A program made the position numbers and the translations under genes. The notes beneath the pieces were generated by a model. The model made no database searches and was not told the origin of the DNA. It worked only from the letters and a program-made list of their open reading frames with translations. From positions 506,408 through 539,360 of the forward strand of contig NZ_BMVJ01000003.1 of assembly GCF_014650655.1 (NCBI RefSeq): 32,953 nucleotides of DNA. Direction: 5' to 3'. Positions 14,286-22,501 of this stretch are shown here, in pieces. This DNA is from Streptomyces anandii JCM 4720 (GTDB taxonomy: Bacteria > Actinomycetota > Actinomycetes > Streptomycetales > Streptomycetaceae). Position 1 is the first letter of the stretch. Each line of letters opens with the position of its first letter.

Positions 14286-15071
14286 ATGCTCGATGCCACC
14301 ACCCGCTCTGGGGGCACCGCCACGGCCTCTCCCCGGGCCGCAGCCGCCGAGTTCGCCGTCGCCCGCCCCGGGGCCGCGGCGTCCGCCGCGCCGGCGGGCG
14401 TTCTCACCCGCTGCTCTCGTGTGCTGTTCTCCCCCTGGTCCCGGCTGTCCCTGCTGCTCGTCCTGCTCGCGGCGGCCGGCTCGTCGGTGCTGCTCTTCCA
14501 GCCGCAGAGACTGCTCGCGCAAGGGTGGCCGCCCCAACTCGGCGGGGCCGCCGCGGCCGTGGTGTTCGCGGTGGCGTACGGCCTGTGCACGGTGGCGTTC
14601 GTGCCGCGTCCGCTGCTGAACCTCGCCGCGGGCGCGCTGTTCGGCTCGCGGTTCGGGCTCGGTGCCGCGCTCGCGGGTACGGTGCTCGGCGCCGGGGTCT
14701 CCTTCGGCCTGGGCCGGGTGCTGGGTCAGGACGCGCTGCGTCCGCTGCTGCGCGGACGGCTGCTCAGGGCGGCGGACGGACAGCTGAGCCGGCACGGGTT
14801 CCGCTCGATGCTGCTGACCCGGCTGTTCCCCGGGGTGCCGTTCTGGGCCGCGAACTACTGCGCGGCGGTCTCCCGCATGGGCTGGCCGGCCTTCCTGACC
14901 GCGACGGCGCTCGGTTCCGTTCCGAACACCGCCGCCTACGTCGTCGCCGGCGCCCGCGCCTCCGCGCCCACCTCGCCGGCCTTCCTGATCGCCATGGCCG
15001 TCATCGCCGTACCGGCCCTGGCGGCCGCTGTGGTGGCCTGGCGCAAACGCCACCACCTGCGCCCGCGTTGA
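14286..15071 (+). CDS. TVP38/TMEM64-family membrane protein
   Basis: A 261-residue membrane protein of the TVP38/TMEM64 (VTT) group, remotely related to DedA proteins and to eukaryotic lipid scramblases. About 45 Ala-rich residues come before the first helix (WSRLSLLLVLLAAAGSSVLLF). The family core is FVPRPLLNLAAGALFGSRFG then LTRLFPGVPFWAANYCAAVSRM, with conserved Pro, Gly and Arg residues, then PNTAAYVVAGARA. TAGTGT lies six bases before the ATG, so a leaderless mRNA is likely. Lipid transport or scrambling is the inferred role. A second VTT protein, DedA, is encoded at 6503-7156. Confidence 0.9.
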   Translation: MLDATTRSGGTATASPRAAAAEFAVARPGAAASAAPAGVLTRCSRVLFSPWSRLSLLLVLLAAAGSSVLLFQPQRLLAQGWPPQLGGAAAAVVFAVAYGLCTVAFVPRPLLNLAAGALFGSRFGLGAALAGTVLGAGVSFGLGRVLGQDALRPLLRGRLLRAADGQLSRHGFRSMLLTRLFPGVPFWAANYCAAVSRMGWPAFLTATALGSVPNTAAYVVAGARASAPTSPAFLIAMAVIAVPALAAAVVAWRKRHHLRPR

Positions 15072-15072
15072 C

Positions 15073-15104
15073 GCCGTCCGCCGGGGTCGCCCGCGACGGA
15101 CGGC
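15073..15104. terminator. Bidirectional terminator between TVP38 and thiolase genes
   Basis: GCCGTCCG (15073-15080) pairs with CGGACGGC (15097-15104), and the loop contains TCGC-CC-GCGA, extending the stem. It sits between the two converging stop codons, 42 bases apart. Confidence 0.72.
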
Positions 15105-15113
15105 CGACGTGCG

Positions 15114-16283
15114 TTACACCGCTTCCAGGATCATCGCGTTGGCGAGGCCTCCCGCCTCGCACATCGTCTGCAGGCCGTAGCGGGCCCCGCGTTCGCGCAT
15201 CGCGTGCACGAGCGTGGCCGTCAGGCGGGTGCCGCTCGCGCCCAGGGGATGCCCGAGGGCGATCGCGCCGCCGTGCACGTTGACCTTGGCGAGATCCGCG
15301 CCCGTCTCCTGCTGCCAGGCGAGCACCACGCTGGAGAACGCCTCGTTGACCTCGAACAGGTCGATGTCGTCGAGGGCGAGACCCGCCCTGCGCAGCACCT
15401 TCTCGGTGGCCGGGATCACACCGGTGAGCATCAGCAGCGGGTCGGAGCCGGTGACGGCGAAGCTGTGCAGCCGGGCGAGCGGCCGCAGGCCGAGGCGGGC
15501 GGCGGTCTCGCCCGAGGTGATGAGCACGGCGGAGGCGCCGTCGTTGACCGGGCTGGCGTTGCCCGCCGTCACGTTCCACTCGATCTGCGGGAAGCGCTCG
15601 GCGAACACCGGGTCGTGGTAGGCGGGCCTGAGACCGGCGAGGACCTCGGTGGTGCTGCCCGGCCGTACGCACTCGTCGCGGGTGACGCCCTCCAGGGGCG
15701 CGACCTCCGCGTCGAACAGGCCGCCCGCCCAGGCCTCGGCCGCCTTCCGGTGCGAGGAGACGGCGAAGGCGTCCATCCGCTCGCGCCCCAGCGACCACTT
15801 GGCGGCGATGAGTTCGGCGCTGATGCCCTGCGGGACCAGGCCCTCGGGGAAGCGCGCGGCGACTCCCGGCCCGAAGGGGTCCGCTCCCCCGGTCACGTTG
15901 GACCACATCGGCACCCGGCTCATGGACTCCACTCCGCAGGCGACGACGACGTCGTACGCCCCCGCCATCACGCCCTGGGCCGCGAAGTGCACGGCCTGCT
16001 GCGAGGAGCCGCACTGGCGGTCCACGGTCGTCGCCGGGACCGTCTCGGGCAGGCCCGCGGACAGCACGGCGTAGCGGGTGGTGTTCATGGCCTGCTCGCC
16101 GACCTGGTCGACGGTGCCGCCGATCACGTCGTCGATGAGCGCGGGGTCGACGCCGGAGCGTTCGACCAGGGAGCGCAGGGTGTGGGCGAGGAGCTCGACG
16201 GGGTGGACGTGGGCCAGGGCGCCGTTCGGCCTGCCCTTGCCGATCGGGGTGCGTACGGCTTCGACGATGACTGCGTCGCGCAT
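15114..16283 (-). CDS. Acetyl-CoA C-acyltransferase (thiolase)
   Basis: A complete 389-residue thiolase that condenses or cleaves 3-ketoacyl-CoA. The acylated cysteine is C91 in DRQCGSSQQAVHFAAQG. The later catalytic motifs are NEAFSSVV, GGAIALGHPLGASGTR with the base-activating His, and a C-terminal CEAGGLANA loop that supplies the second cysteine; this last motif departs from the common CxGGGxG. AAGGAGG precedes the ATG. It is a single gene divergent from an HxlR regulator, with operators over its promoter. A role in fatty-acid or branched-chain degradation is likely but no partner beta-oxidation genes are adjacent. Confidence 0.95.
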   Translation of the reverse strand: MRDAVIVEAVRTPIGKGRPNGALAHVHPVELLAHTLRSLVERSGVDPALIDDVIGGTVDQVGEQAMNTTRYAVLSAGLPETVPATTVDRQCGSSQQAVHFAAQGVMAGAYDVVVACGVESMSRVPMWSNVTGGADPFGPGVAARFPEGLVPQGISAELIAAKWSLGRERMDAFAVSSHRKAAEAWAGGLFDAEVAPLEGVTRDECVRPGSTTEVLAGLRPAYHDPVFAERFPQIEWNVTAGNASPVNDGASAVLITSGETAARLGLRPLARLHSFAVTGSDPLLMLTGVIPATEKVLRRAGLALDDIDLFEVNEAFSSVVLAWQQETGADLAKVNVHGGAIALGHPLGASGTRLTATLVHAMRERGARYGLQTMCEAGGLANAMILEAV

Positions 16284-16335
16284 GGTGCGGGCCTCCTTGG
16301 CCGCTGGGCGGACGACCGGGCCGCCCAGGCGATTA

Positions 16336-16394
16336 CCGGTGAGTAGGAAATCTGGACCCACCATAGCCCGGTGAGTTGGAAAATCAAACCCACT
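16336..16394. promoter_or_regulatory. Two identical-geometry operators for the HxlR regulator
   Basis: CCGGTGAGT-N11-ACCCACC at 16336-16362 and CCGGTGAGT-N11-ACCCACT at 16368-16394 are direct repeats 32 bases apart, about three helical turns. Each is an imperfect palindrome (GTGAGT against ACCCAC). They overlap the -10 and -35 of the thiolase promoter. Confidence 0.72.
16360..16387 (-). promoter_or_regulatory. Candidate thiolase promoter
   Basis: On the minus strand TTGATT (16387-16382) and TATGGT (16365-16360) are separated by 16 bases, about 75 bases before the thiolase start. Both elements are touched by the paired operators. Confidence 0.5.
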
Positions 16395-16419
16395 GGCGGA
16401 GTACTCGTAGACTGGCGTC

Positions 16420-16890
16420 ATGGCCGCCCCGAAGGACCCGCGTCCCTGTTCCATCGCCGACGCCCTCGCGCTCGTGGGCGAGAAGTACTCCCTGCTCGTC
16501 CTGCGGGAGGTGTGCCTGGGCAACGGCCGCTTCGACCAGCTGGCACGCAACATCGGCGCCCCGCGCGACGTCCTGGCCACCCGGCTGCGGCGCCTCGTCG
16601 ACGCCGGGATCCTCACCAAGCGCGCCTACAGCGAGCGCCCGCAGCGCTTCGAGTACCGGCCCACCCCGGCCGGCCTCGAGCTCGAGCCGGTGCTGATGAC
16701 CCTCATGGCCTGGGGCGACCGCCATCTGCGCCGGGACGGCGACCGCCCGATGGTGATCGAGCACAGCTGCGGCGAGGAGCTGGTCCCGGTCGTCACCTGT
16801 GCCGCCTGCGAACGCCCGGTCCACCACGAGGACCTGACGGCCCGTCCGCAGGCGCCCGGCTGGACGGTGACGGGGCCCGCGGCGGCCTGA
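16420..16890 (+). CDS. HxlR-family transcriptional regulator
   Basis: A 156-residue regulator with the HxlR winged helix at about 10-105. The family signature CSIADALALVGEKYSLLVLREV is present, followed by FDQLARNIGAPRDVLATRLRRLVDAGILTKR and the wing PQRFEYRPTPAG. The C-terminal part contains C-x2-C (VVTCAACERPV) with His residues, which may bind a metal. TAGACT ends six bases before the ATG, so the mRNA is probably leaderless. It is divergent from the thiolase with two operators in the gap and so probably represses or activates it. The effector is unknown. Confidence 0.93.
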   Translation: MAAPKDPRPCSIADALALVGEKYSLLVLREVCLGNGRFDQLARNIGAPRDVLATRLRRLVDAGILTKRAYSERPQRFEYRPTPAGLELEPVLMTLMAWGDRHLRRDGDRPMVIEHSCGEELVPVVTCAACERPVHHEDLTARPQAPGWTVTGPAAA

Positions 16891-16920
16891 GCGACCGGCT
16901 GGTTCTCGGCGTCGGCGCCG

Positions 16921-16953
16921 CGCGTTCGCCGCGCGTTCGCCGCGCGTTCGCCG
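16921..16953. repeat. 11-bp tandem repeat, three copies
   Basis: CGCGTTCGCCG is repeated three times exactly (16921-16953) with a decayed fourth copy after it, in the gap downstream of the HxlR gene. No function is suggested by position. Confidence 0.85.
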
Positions 16954-17018
16954 GGCGTGTTCTCGTCGCCGTAGCCGTCCGGTAGCGCAGTGTCAGTGCT
17001 TGCCCCTAGGCTTGGACC

Positions 17019-17198
17019 ATGTCCCCCGATTCCGTGGCCCTTGGTTCCGTGCGCTCCGCCTCCGAGCTGAACGAGCGGATCAGGGCCCTGTGGACGCGCG
17101 CGGGCGGCTCCCTGACCGCACAGGAGCGCGCGGAGTACGAGTTGCTGGTGGTCGAGTGGGCCGCCGCCATCAGAGGCAAGGTCATCGAGGCCGCCTGA
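17019..17198 (+). CDS. Small conserved-type protein of 59 residues
   Basis: The frame starts MSPDSVALGSVRSASELNER and ends IRGKVIEAA. It is predicted to be mainly helical and mildly acidic, with a Glu/Ala-rich middle (LTAQERAEYELLVVEWAAA). TAGGCT lies six bases before the ATG (17007-17012), matching the leaderless layout of neighbours, and third codon positions are G/C rich. The gene is short, but these two signs support it. I do not recognise a family. It lies alone between the HxlR and SDR genes. The gap after it (17199-17340) shows nothing more than C-rich near-repeats. Confidence 0.72.
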   Translation: MSPDSVALGSVRSASELNERIRALWTRAGGSLTAQERAEYELLVVEWAAAIRGKVIEAA

Positions 17199-17340
17199 GC
17201 CCGCGCGGCCCGGCCGCCGCCCGCCCACTCCCCAGCACGAGCACGCATCCGGCGCTCGACGCCCTCCTCCCGGCGCCCGTCAGCACCCCCTCGGCGCGTC
17301 CCTTCGACGCCCTCCGCTCAGAGCCCCTCGGCGCCCTCGC

Positions 17341-18081
17341 TCAGCGCCCGCCCGACACCCGCAGCACCGCTCCCGTCGTGTACGAGGCCTCCGGTGACAT
17401 CAGCCACGCCACGGCGGCGGCGATCTCCTCGGCCGTGCCCGGCCGGCGCAGCGGGATCGTCGCGGCGGCGCGCCGCGCCCGGTCCGGGTCGCCCATCTCC
17501 GCGTGCATCTCGGTGTCGATCATGCCGGGCGCGACCGCGTTGACCCGGATGCCGTCCGGGCCGAGTTCCTTGGCCAGCCCCACGGTGAGGGTGTCGACGG
17601 CCGCCTTCGTCGCGGCGTAGTGGACGAAGTCGCCCGGGCTGCCCAGCGTGGCGGCCGCGGAGGACACGTTGACGATCACGCCGCTCCGCCGGGGTGCCAT
17701 GAGCTGGGCCGCGCGGCGCGAACACAGCAGCGTGCCGAGGAGGTTGACCTCCACGACCCGTCGCAGATCGGCGGTGTCCGTGTCGGCGAGGCGGCCCAGC
17801 GGTCCGCTCACCCCGGCGTTGTTCACCAGGCCCGTCACCGGTCCGAGCCGCTCCTCGGCCGTGGCGAAGAGCCGCTCCACGTCGGCCTCCACGGACGTGT
17901 CCAGCCGTACGGTGACGCCGCGCGCGCCGGCTTCCAGCACCTCGTCGGCCACCGCCTCGGCGGCCGCGGTGTCGTTGACGTAGCCCACGACCACGTCGTG
18001 CCCGTCGTGGGCGAGCCGCCGGCAGATCGCGGCGCCGATGCCCCGGCCGCCGCCGGTGACGACCGTGACGAGACGCTTCAT
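17341..18081 (-). CDS. Short-chain dehydrogenase/reductase (FabG-like)
   Basis: A 246-residue classical SDR. The NAD(P) loop is TGGGRGIG near residue 9, the NNAG motif is at 87-90, and the catalytic set is S140/S141, Y155 and K159 (YAATK). The dimer-forming end has PGMIDTEMHAEM and the final AVLRVSGGR. GGAGG precedes the ATG. It would reduce a keto group or oxidise an alcohol with NAD(P)H; 3-oxoacyl reductase is the usual label but the substrate is not known. It is a single gene, divergent from the SnoaL-like gene with a 195-base gap. Confidence 0.92.
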   Translation of the reverse strand: MKRLVTVVTGGGRGIGAAICRRLAHDGHDVVVGYVNDTAAAEAVADEVLEAGARGVTVRLDTSVEADVERLFATAEERLGPVTGLVNNAGVSGPLGRLADTDTADLRRVVEVNLLGTLLCSRRAAQLMAPRRSGVIVNVSSAAATLGSPGDFVHYAATKAAVDTLTVGLAKELGPDGIRVNAVAPGMIDTEMHAEMGDPDRARRAAATIPLRRPGTAEEIAAAVAWLMSPEASYTTGAVLRVSGGR

Positions 18082-18276
18082 GACGACCTCCGTTCCACCG
18101 ACCGTCCGTCCTCCCGTGTGATCATCCTAGGCCCGGGCGGTCATCCGCACCTCGTCGGCGAGTGCGGGCAGCCGGGGCAGGCCGTGCGAACGGGACCCCA
18201 CCGCACCGCCGGCATCACCCGTCCGGCCCAGCGCACGCCTCTTGGCTCCGCACGCCGACTGCCCGACACTGTGCCG

Positions 18277-18768
18277 ATGACACAGCGGACCGAGCTCGCG
18301 ACCGTGCTGGACCGGCTGGCCGTGGACGACCTGATCACCGCGTACGCCGTGGCGGTGGACGACGGCGACTGGGCGGCGTACCGCGGGCTGTTCACTCCGG
18401 ACGGGCGCGCCGACTACCGGTCGGCGGGCGGCATCGAGGGCGACGCCGGGCAGGTCGCGGGATGGCTGGCCGGGACGATGCGGCTCTTCCCGATGCGGCA
18501 GCATCTGATCGTCAACCGGCGGCTGACGTTCGGGGATCTGCGGCAGGACACGGGCGACACGGCCCGGGTGCTTGCCGACTACGTCAACCCCATGCGCCTG
18601 GCCCGCGAGGACGACGGGGGCGAGGCGACCGCGCCCGACTTCGTGTGCGGCGGGCGCTACGCCTTCGCGCTGTCCCGTACGGACGAGGGCTGGCGCCTGC
18701 ACGGGGTGACCGTGACCGAGAAGTGGCGCTCCCTCCCGGAGGACCCCGGCCGCCCGGCGCCACGCTGA
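18277..18768 (+). CDS. SnoaL-like (NTF2-fold) protein
   Basis: A 163-residue cone-shaped NTF2-fold protein, SnoaL_4 type. The opening helix DDLITAYAVAVDDGDWAAYRGLFTPDGRADY is the family signature, where the aspartates and the aromatic residues line the cavity. MRQHLIVNRRLTFGD and FVCGGRYAFALSRTDEGWRLHGV form the strands. Relatives act as hydratases, isomerases or cyclases, but a catalytic role cannot be assigned. The start at 18277 was chosen because earlier in-frame codons have no support. Divergent from the SDR, so the two may serve one pathway; this is only a neighbour argument. Confidence 0.83.
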   Translation: MTQRTELATVLDRLAVDDLITAYAVAVDDGDWAAYRGLFTPDGRADYRSAGGIEGDAGQVAGWLAGTMRLFPMRQHLIVNRRLTFGDLRQDTGDTARVLADYVNPMRLAREDDGGEATAPDFVCGGRYAFALSRTDEGWRLHGVTVTEKWRSLPEDPGRPAPR

Positions 18769-18873
18769 GGCCGGAAGGCCCTCTGGGCATGATCCCCGCC
18801 GGCGCGCAGACTGGAGTCAGCCCGGGGACCGGCCGCGGGTAGCCGGAGCCATCCACGGGTAGGAGGGCGGCCT

Positions 18874-20448
18874 ATGAAGACGTTCGGTCGGTGGCTCGCC
18901 TCTCCGTGGCGTCGCTCGGTACTCGCCGCGCTGGCCGGCGCGCTGCCGATGCTCGCCTTCCCCGCGCCCTCCCTGTGGTGGTTCGCCTACGTGGCGCTCG
19001 TGCCCTGGCTGCTGCTGGCCCGCTCGGCCCCGACCGGGCGGCGGGCCGCGTACGACGGCTGGTACGGCGGACTGGGCTTCATGCTGGCCGTGCACCACTG
19101 GCTGCTGCCGAGCCTGCACGTGTTCACGGTGATCATCGCCGCGCTGCTCGGCCTGCTGTGGGCGCCGTGGGGATGGCTGGTACGGCGGTTCCTCGGCGGG
19201 GTGCCCTCGGGCGGCCGGGGCGCGGCGGCGCTCGTCGTGCTGCCCTCGGGCTGGCTGGCGGTGGAGCTGGTCCGCTCCTGGCAGGGGCTGGGCGGCCCCT
19301 GGGGCATGCTCGGCGCCAGCCAGTGGCAGGTGGCGCCGGCCCTGCGGCTGGCCTCGGTCGGCGGGGTGTGGCTGCTGAGTTTCCTGGTGGTGGCCGTCAA
19401 TGCGGCCGTCGCCCTGCTCGTCGCGGTCCGCGGCTGCCGGATACCCGCGGTGGCCTGCCTGCTCGCGACGGCACTGGCGACGTCCGCGGCCTGGCTCTGG
19501 GCGCCGCGGCCCGCAGTGGACGGGCACGTCCGCATCGCCGTGGTGCAGCCGGGGATCGTCGCCGGGGCGGACAGCGGGCAGCGCCGCTTCGACCTCGAGG
19601 AGCGGCTGACCAGCCGCCTGGTGGGGCAGCACCTGGACCTGGTGGTCTGGGGCGAGTCCAGCGTGGGCTTCGACCTGAAGGACCGGCCGGACCTGGCGCG
19701 GCGGATCGCGGCCCTGTCCCGTGCCCTCGGCGCGGACGTCCTGGTCAACGTGGACGCGCGCCGGTCCGACCGGCCGGGTATCTACAAGAGCTCGGTGCTC
19801 GTCGGTCCCGGCGGCCCGACCGGCGACCGCTACGACAAGATGCGGCTGGTCCCCTTCGGCGAGTACGTCCCGGCACGCTCCCTGCTCGGCTGGGCGACCT
19901 CGGTGGGCAAGGCCGCGGGCGAGGACCGGCGGCGGGGCACGGAGCAGGTGGTGATGAACGTCGGGCACGGGCTGCGGATCGGCCCGATGGTCTGCTTCGA
20001 GACGGCGTTCCCGGACATGAGCCGGCACCTCGCGCAGGACGGCGCGGGCGTGCTGCTCGCCCAGTCCTCGACGTCGACCTTCCAGCACAGCTGGGCCCCC
20101 GAGCAGCACGCCTCGCTGGCCGCTCTGCGGGCCGCCGAGACCGGGCGGCCCATGGTGCACGCCACGCTGACCGGCGTCTCCGCCGTGTACGGGCCGGCCG
20201 GGCAGCGCATCGGCTCGTGGCTGGGCACGGACGCGAGCACCGCGCGGGTGTACGAGGTGCCGACCTCGCACGGCATCACGCCGTACGTCCGCTTCGGCGA
20301 CTGGCCGGCGCACGGCGCGCTGCTGGTCCTCGCGGCCCTGTGCGCCGTGGAGGGCGTGCGGGCGCTCAGGCTGCGCGGGCGTGCTCCAGAACCGAGCGCA
20401 CCACCCGCTCGCACAGTTCATGGGTCTCCAGCGCGTCACGGGCACTGA
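18874..20448 (+). CDS. lnt: Apolipoprotein N-acyltransferase
   Basis: A 524-residue membrane enzyme that adds the third acyl chain to the N-terminal cysteine of lipoproteins. The first about 215 residues hold the helices that bind phospholipid; the rest is a nitrilase-fold domain outside the membrane. The catalytic residues are E261 (WGESS), K322 (YDKMRLVPFGEY) and C374 (MVCFETAFP). AGGAGGG precedes the ATG. A last helix (HGALLVLAALCAVEG) returns to the membrane. Streptomyces commonly have two Lnt proteins; from memory this corresponds to the second. The last 83 bases overlap the converging oxidoreductase gene. Lipoproteins encoded nearby are possible clients, but only by proximity. Confidence 0.95.
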   Translation: MKTFGRWLASPWRRSVLAALAGALPMLAFPAPSLWWFAYVALVPWLLLARSAPTGRRAAYDGWYGGLGFMLAVHHWLLPSLHVFTVIIAALLGLLWAPWGWLVRRFLGGVPSGGRGAAALVVLPSGWLAVELVRSWQGLGGPWGMLGASQWQVAPALRLASVGGVWLLSFLVVAVNAAVALLVAVRGCRIPAVACLLATALATSAAWLWAPRPAVDGHVRIAVVQPGIVAGADSGQRRFDLEERLTSRLVGQHLDLVVWGESSVGFDLKDRPDLARRIAALSRALGADVLVNVDARRSDRPGIYKSSVLVGPGGPTGDRYDKMRLVPFGEYVPARSLLGWATSVGKAAGEDRRRGTEQVVMNVGHGLRIGPMVCFETAFPDMSRHLAQDGAGVLLAQSSTSTFQHSWAPEQHASLAALRAAETGRPMVHATLTGVSAVYGPAGQRIGSWLGTDASTARVYEVPTSHGITPYVRFGDWPAHGALLVLAALCAVEGVRALRLRGRAPEPSAPPARTVHGSPARHGH

Positions 20449-21277
20449 GCACCTTCCCCGCCCGCACCGCGTCGAGGAAGGCCAGCACGGCCTGTTCGAT
20501 GCCGCGCTGCCGGGCGACGGGCACCCAGTCGCCGCGCCGGCGCACGGTCGGCTGGCCCTTGTGGTCGATGGTCTCGGCGAGGTTGACGACCTGGCGCTTG
20601 GTGTCCTGCCCGGACACCTCGAGGATCTCCTCGGCCGAGCCGCTCAGCCGGTTCATCACACCGAGCGCGGTGAAGCCGTCCCCGGCGAGCTGGAGCACTA
20701 CGTGGTGGAGCAGCCCGTCCCGCGCGCGGGCGCGCACGGTGACGTCGTCGACCGGGCCGGGCACCAGGAACCGCAGCGTGTCCACGACGTGGATGAAGTC
20801 GTCGAGGATCATCGTGCGGGGTTCCTCGGGCAGCCCGGCGCGGTTCTTCTGCATGAGGATCAGCTCGCGCGGGTGGTCGGCGCACTGCACGTACCCGGGC
20901 GCGTGGCGCCGGTTGAACCCGACCGCGAGCGTGACGCCGCGCTCCTCGGCGAGCTCCACCAGGCGCGTGGAGTCGGCGAGTTCGTAGGCGAGCGGCTTGT
21001 CGACGTACGTCGGCACGCCGGCCTCCAGCAGCCGGGTGACGATCTCCGGGTGCGCGGCGGTGGGGGCGTGCACGAACGCGGCGTCGAGGTCCTGGGCGAG
21101 GAGGTCGTCCAGGGCGGTGTGCCGCCGGTCCTGCGGCACGTGCAGGCCGTCGGCGACCCGCTCGAGGGTGGCGGGCGTGCGGGTCTGCAGATGCAGGTCG
21201 ACGCCGGGCTGTGTGCCGAGCACCGGCAGGTACGCCTTCTGCGCGATGTCGCCCAGTCCGATGCAGCCGACCTTCAC
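20366..21277 (-). CDS. Gfo/Idh/MocA-family oxidoreductase
   Basis: A 303-residue two-domain dehydrogenase. The NAD(P) domain begins VKVGCIGLGDIAQKAYLP with the GLGDIA dinucleotide loop, and DKPLAYELAD carries the Lys-Pro motif of the family. The C-terminal domain contains GFNRRHAPGY and LDDFIHVVDTLRFLV, the HxxD region expected near the substrate. It probably oxidises a sugar, inositol or related alcohol. Start GTG at 21277 has GAGGGAG upstream; the GTG at 21283 is an alternative. It follows the FAD monooxygenase by about ten bases and is probably cotranscribed with it. The 3' end overlaps lnt. Confidence 0.92.
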   Translation of the reverse strand: MKVGCIGLGDIAQKAYLPVLGTQPGVDLHLQTRTPATLERVADGLHVPQDRRHTALDDLLAQDLDAAFVHAPTAAHPEIVTRLLEAGVPTYVDKPLAYELADSTRLVELAEERGVTLAVGFNRRHAPGYVQCADHPRELILMQKNRAGLPEEPRTMILDDFIHVVDTLRFLVPGPVDDVTVRARARDGLLHHVVLQLAGDGFTALGVMNRLSGSAEEILEVSGQDTKRQVVNLAETIDHKGQPTVRRRGDWVPVARQRGIEQAVLAFLDAVRAGKVLSARDALETHELCERVVRSVLEHARAA

Positions 21278-21287
21278 GTGCACTCCC

Positions 21288-22475
21288 TCACCGCTGTTCC
21301 GTGTCCCCCGCCCGCACGGCAGCATACGGCGGCTGCGGGGGGCGCCAGTCGGCGATGCCCTCGAAGCCGCGCAGGAGGAGCGCGGGGCGGGCCCTGGACA
21401 GCGCGGCGACGGCGAGGTCGCGTACGGCGACGGCGGCCCGGTTGCCCGGCATCGCGACGCGGGCGGCGCGCACGGCCTGGCGGGCGATCGCCGCGGTGCG
21501 GGACAGCCGGGCGGCGGTGTAGGCGGCGAGGTCGCCGGCGTGGTGGGCGAGGACGACGGCGTCCTCGACGGCCTGGTTGCCGCCCTGGCCGAGGTTGGGC
21601 GGCATGGCGTGGGCGGCGTCGCCGAGGATCGCGACCCGGCCGCGGTGGAGGGCGGGGAGCGGGCGGGCGAGGTGGTGGACGTCGTGGCGCAGCACGTCCT
21701 CGGGTCCGGTGGCGGCGAGGACGGCGGGGATCGGGTCGTGCCAGTGGCCGAAGTGGCGCCGCAGTTCGGCGTGTTCGTCGTCGTCCGCGCGTCCGCCGGC
21801 GGGGGCGAGGGCGGCGGCGTAGGCGTAGACCCGGCCGTCCTTGAGCGGGTGCGTGCCCCACAGGCGGTCGACGCCCCATGTCTCGTGGGAGGCGAACTCG
21901 GCGCCGGGGACGGGGACGACCATCCGCCAGGTGGTGAATCCGGCGTAGACGGCACCGGGGTGATCGGGGAACAGCGTCGTGCGTACGGCGGAGTGGATGC
22001 CGTCCGCGGCGACCACGAGGCCGGCCTCCCACTCGCCGGTGTCCGTGATCACGCGGGCCGGGCGGTGGGCGTCGCCGGGGTCGGCGAGGGTGGCTGCCGC
22101 GCCGGTGCGGACGGTGCCGGGCGGGAGGAGGGCGGCCAGTCTGTCGATCAGGGTGGCGCGGTGCAGCAGGACGAGGGGGCCGCCGAAGCGTTCGGCGGCC
22201 GCCGCGGCGCTGGTGCGGGTGAGCCAGCGGCCGCCCGGGGTGCGCAGTCCGCCGTCACCCTGCCAGGCGGCCAGGTCGCGGATCTCGTCGCCGATGCCGA
22301 GGACGTCCAGGGCGCGCAGGGCGTTCGGGGAGAGGGAGATGGCGGCGCCGACCGGTTCCAGGGAGGGGGCCCGTTCCAGCACGGTGACCTGCCGGCCGGT
22401 CCGGTGCAGGGCCGCGGCGGCGGTGAGGCCTCCGATACCGCCGCCGATGACGACGGCGTGTGACTGACGGGCCAT
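21288..22475 (-). CDS. FAD-dependent monooxygenase (PHBH fold)
   Basis: A 395-residue flavoprotein monooxygenase. The FAD fingerprint GGGIGGLTAAAAL is at about residue 11, the DG motif is VVAADGIHSAVRTTL, and the second FAD motif is AILGDAAHAMPPNLGQGGNQAVEDA. No membrane anchor is seen. It would hydroxylate an aromatic or similar ring using NAD(P)H and oxygen. AGGAGGAG precedes the ATG. It heads a likely two-gene operon with the Gfo/Idh oxidoreductase and faces a TetR regulator with two operators, a common layout for a detoxification or degradation unit. Substrate unknown. Confidence 0.94.
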   Translation of the reverse strand: MARQSHAVVIGGGIGGLTAAAALHRTGRQVTVLERAPSLEPVGAAISLSPNALRALDVLGIGDEIRDLAAWQGDGGLRTPGGRWLTRTSAAAAAERFGGPLVLLHRATLIDRLAALLPPGTVRTGAAATLADPGDAHRPARVITDTGEWEAGLVVAADGIHSAVRTTLFPDHPGAVYAGFTTWRMVVPVPGAEFASHETWGVDRLWGTHPLKDGRVYAYAAALAPAGGRADDDEHAELRRHFGHWHDPIPAVLAATGPEDVLRHDVHHLARPLPALHRGRVAILGDAAHAMPPNLGQGGNQAVEDAVVLAHHAGDLAAYTAARLSRTAAIARQAVRAARVAMPGNRAAVAVRDLAVAALSRARPALLLRGFEGIADWRPPQPPYAAVRAGDTEQR

Positions 22476-22501
22476 GACTCCTCCTGGGCTCCGACTTCTA
22501 G

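Noticed and set aside
14286..15071. TVP38 protein as a DedA paralogue duplication
   Set aside because: Motifs are of the distinct TVP38 subgroup; only remote fold similarity to the DedA protein at 6503-7156 is visible.
11675..15283. A continuous plus-strand open frame of about 1200 codons
   Set aside because: It runs antisense through EF-Tu, the AlkD-like gene and parts of others, is rich in Arg, Gly and Ala without domains, and reflects the high GC content.
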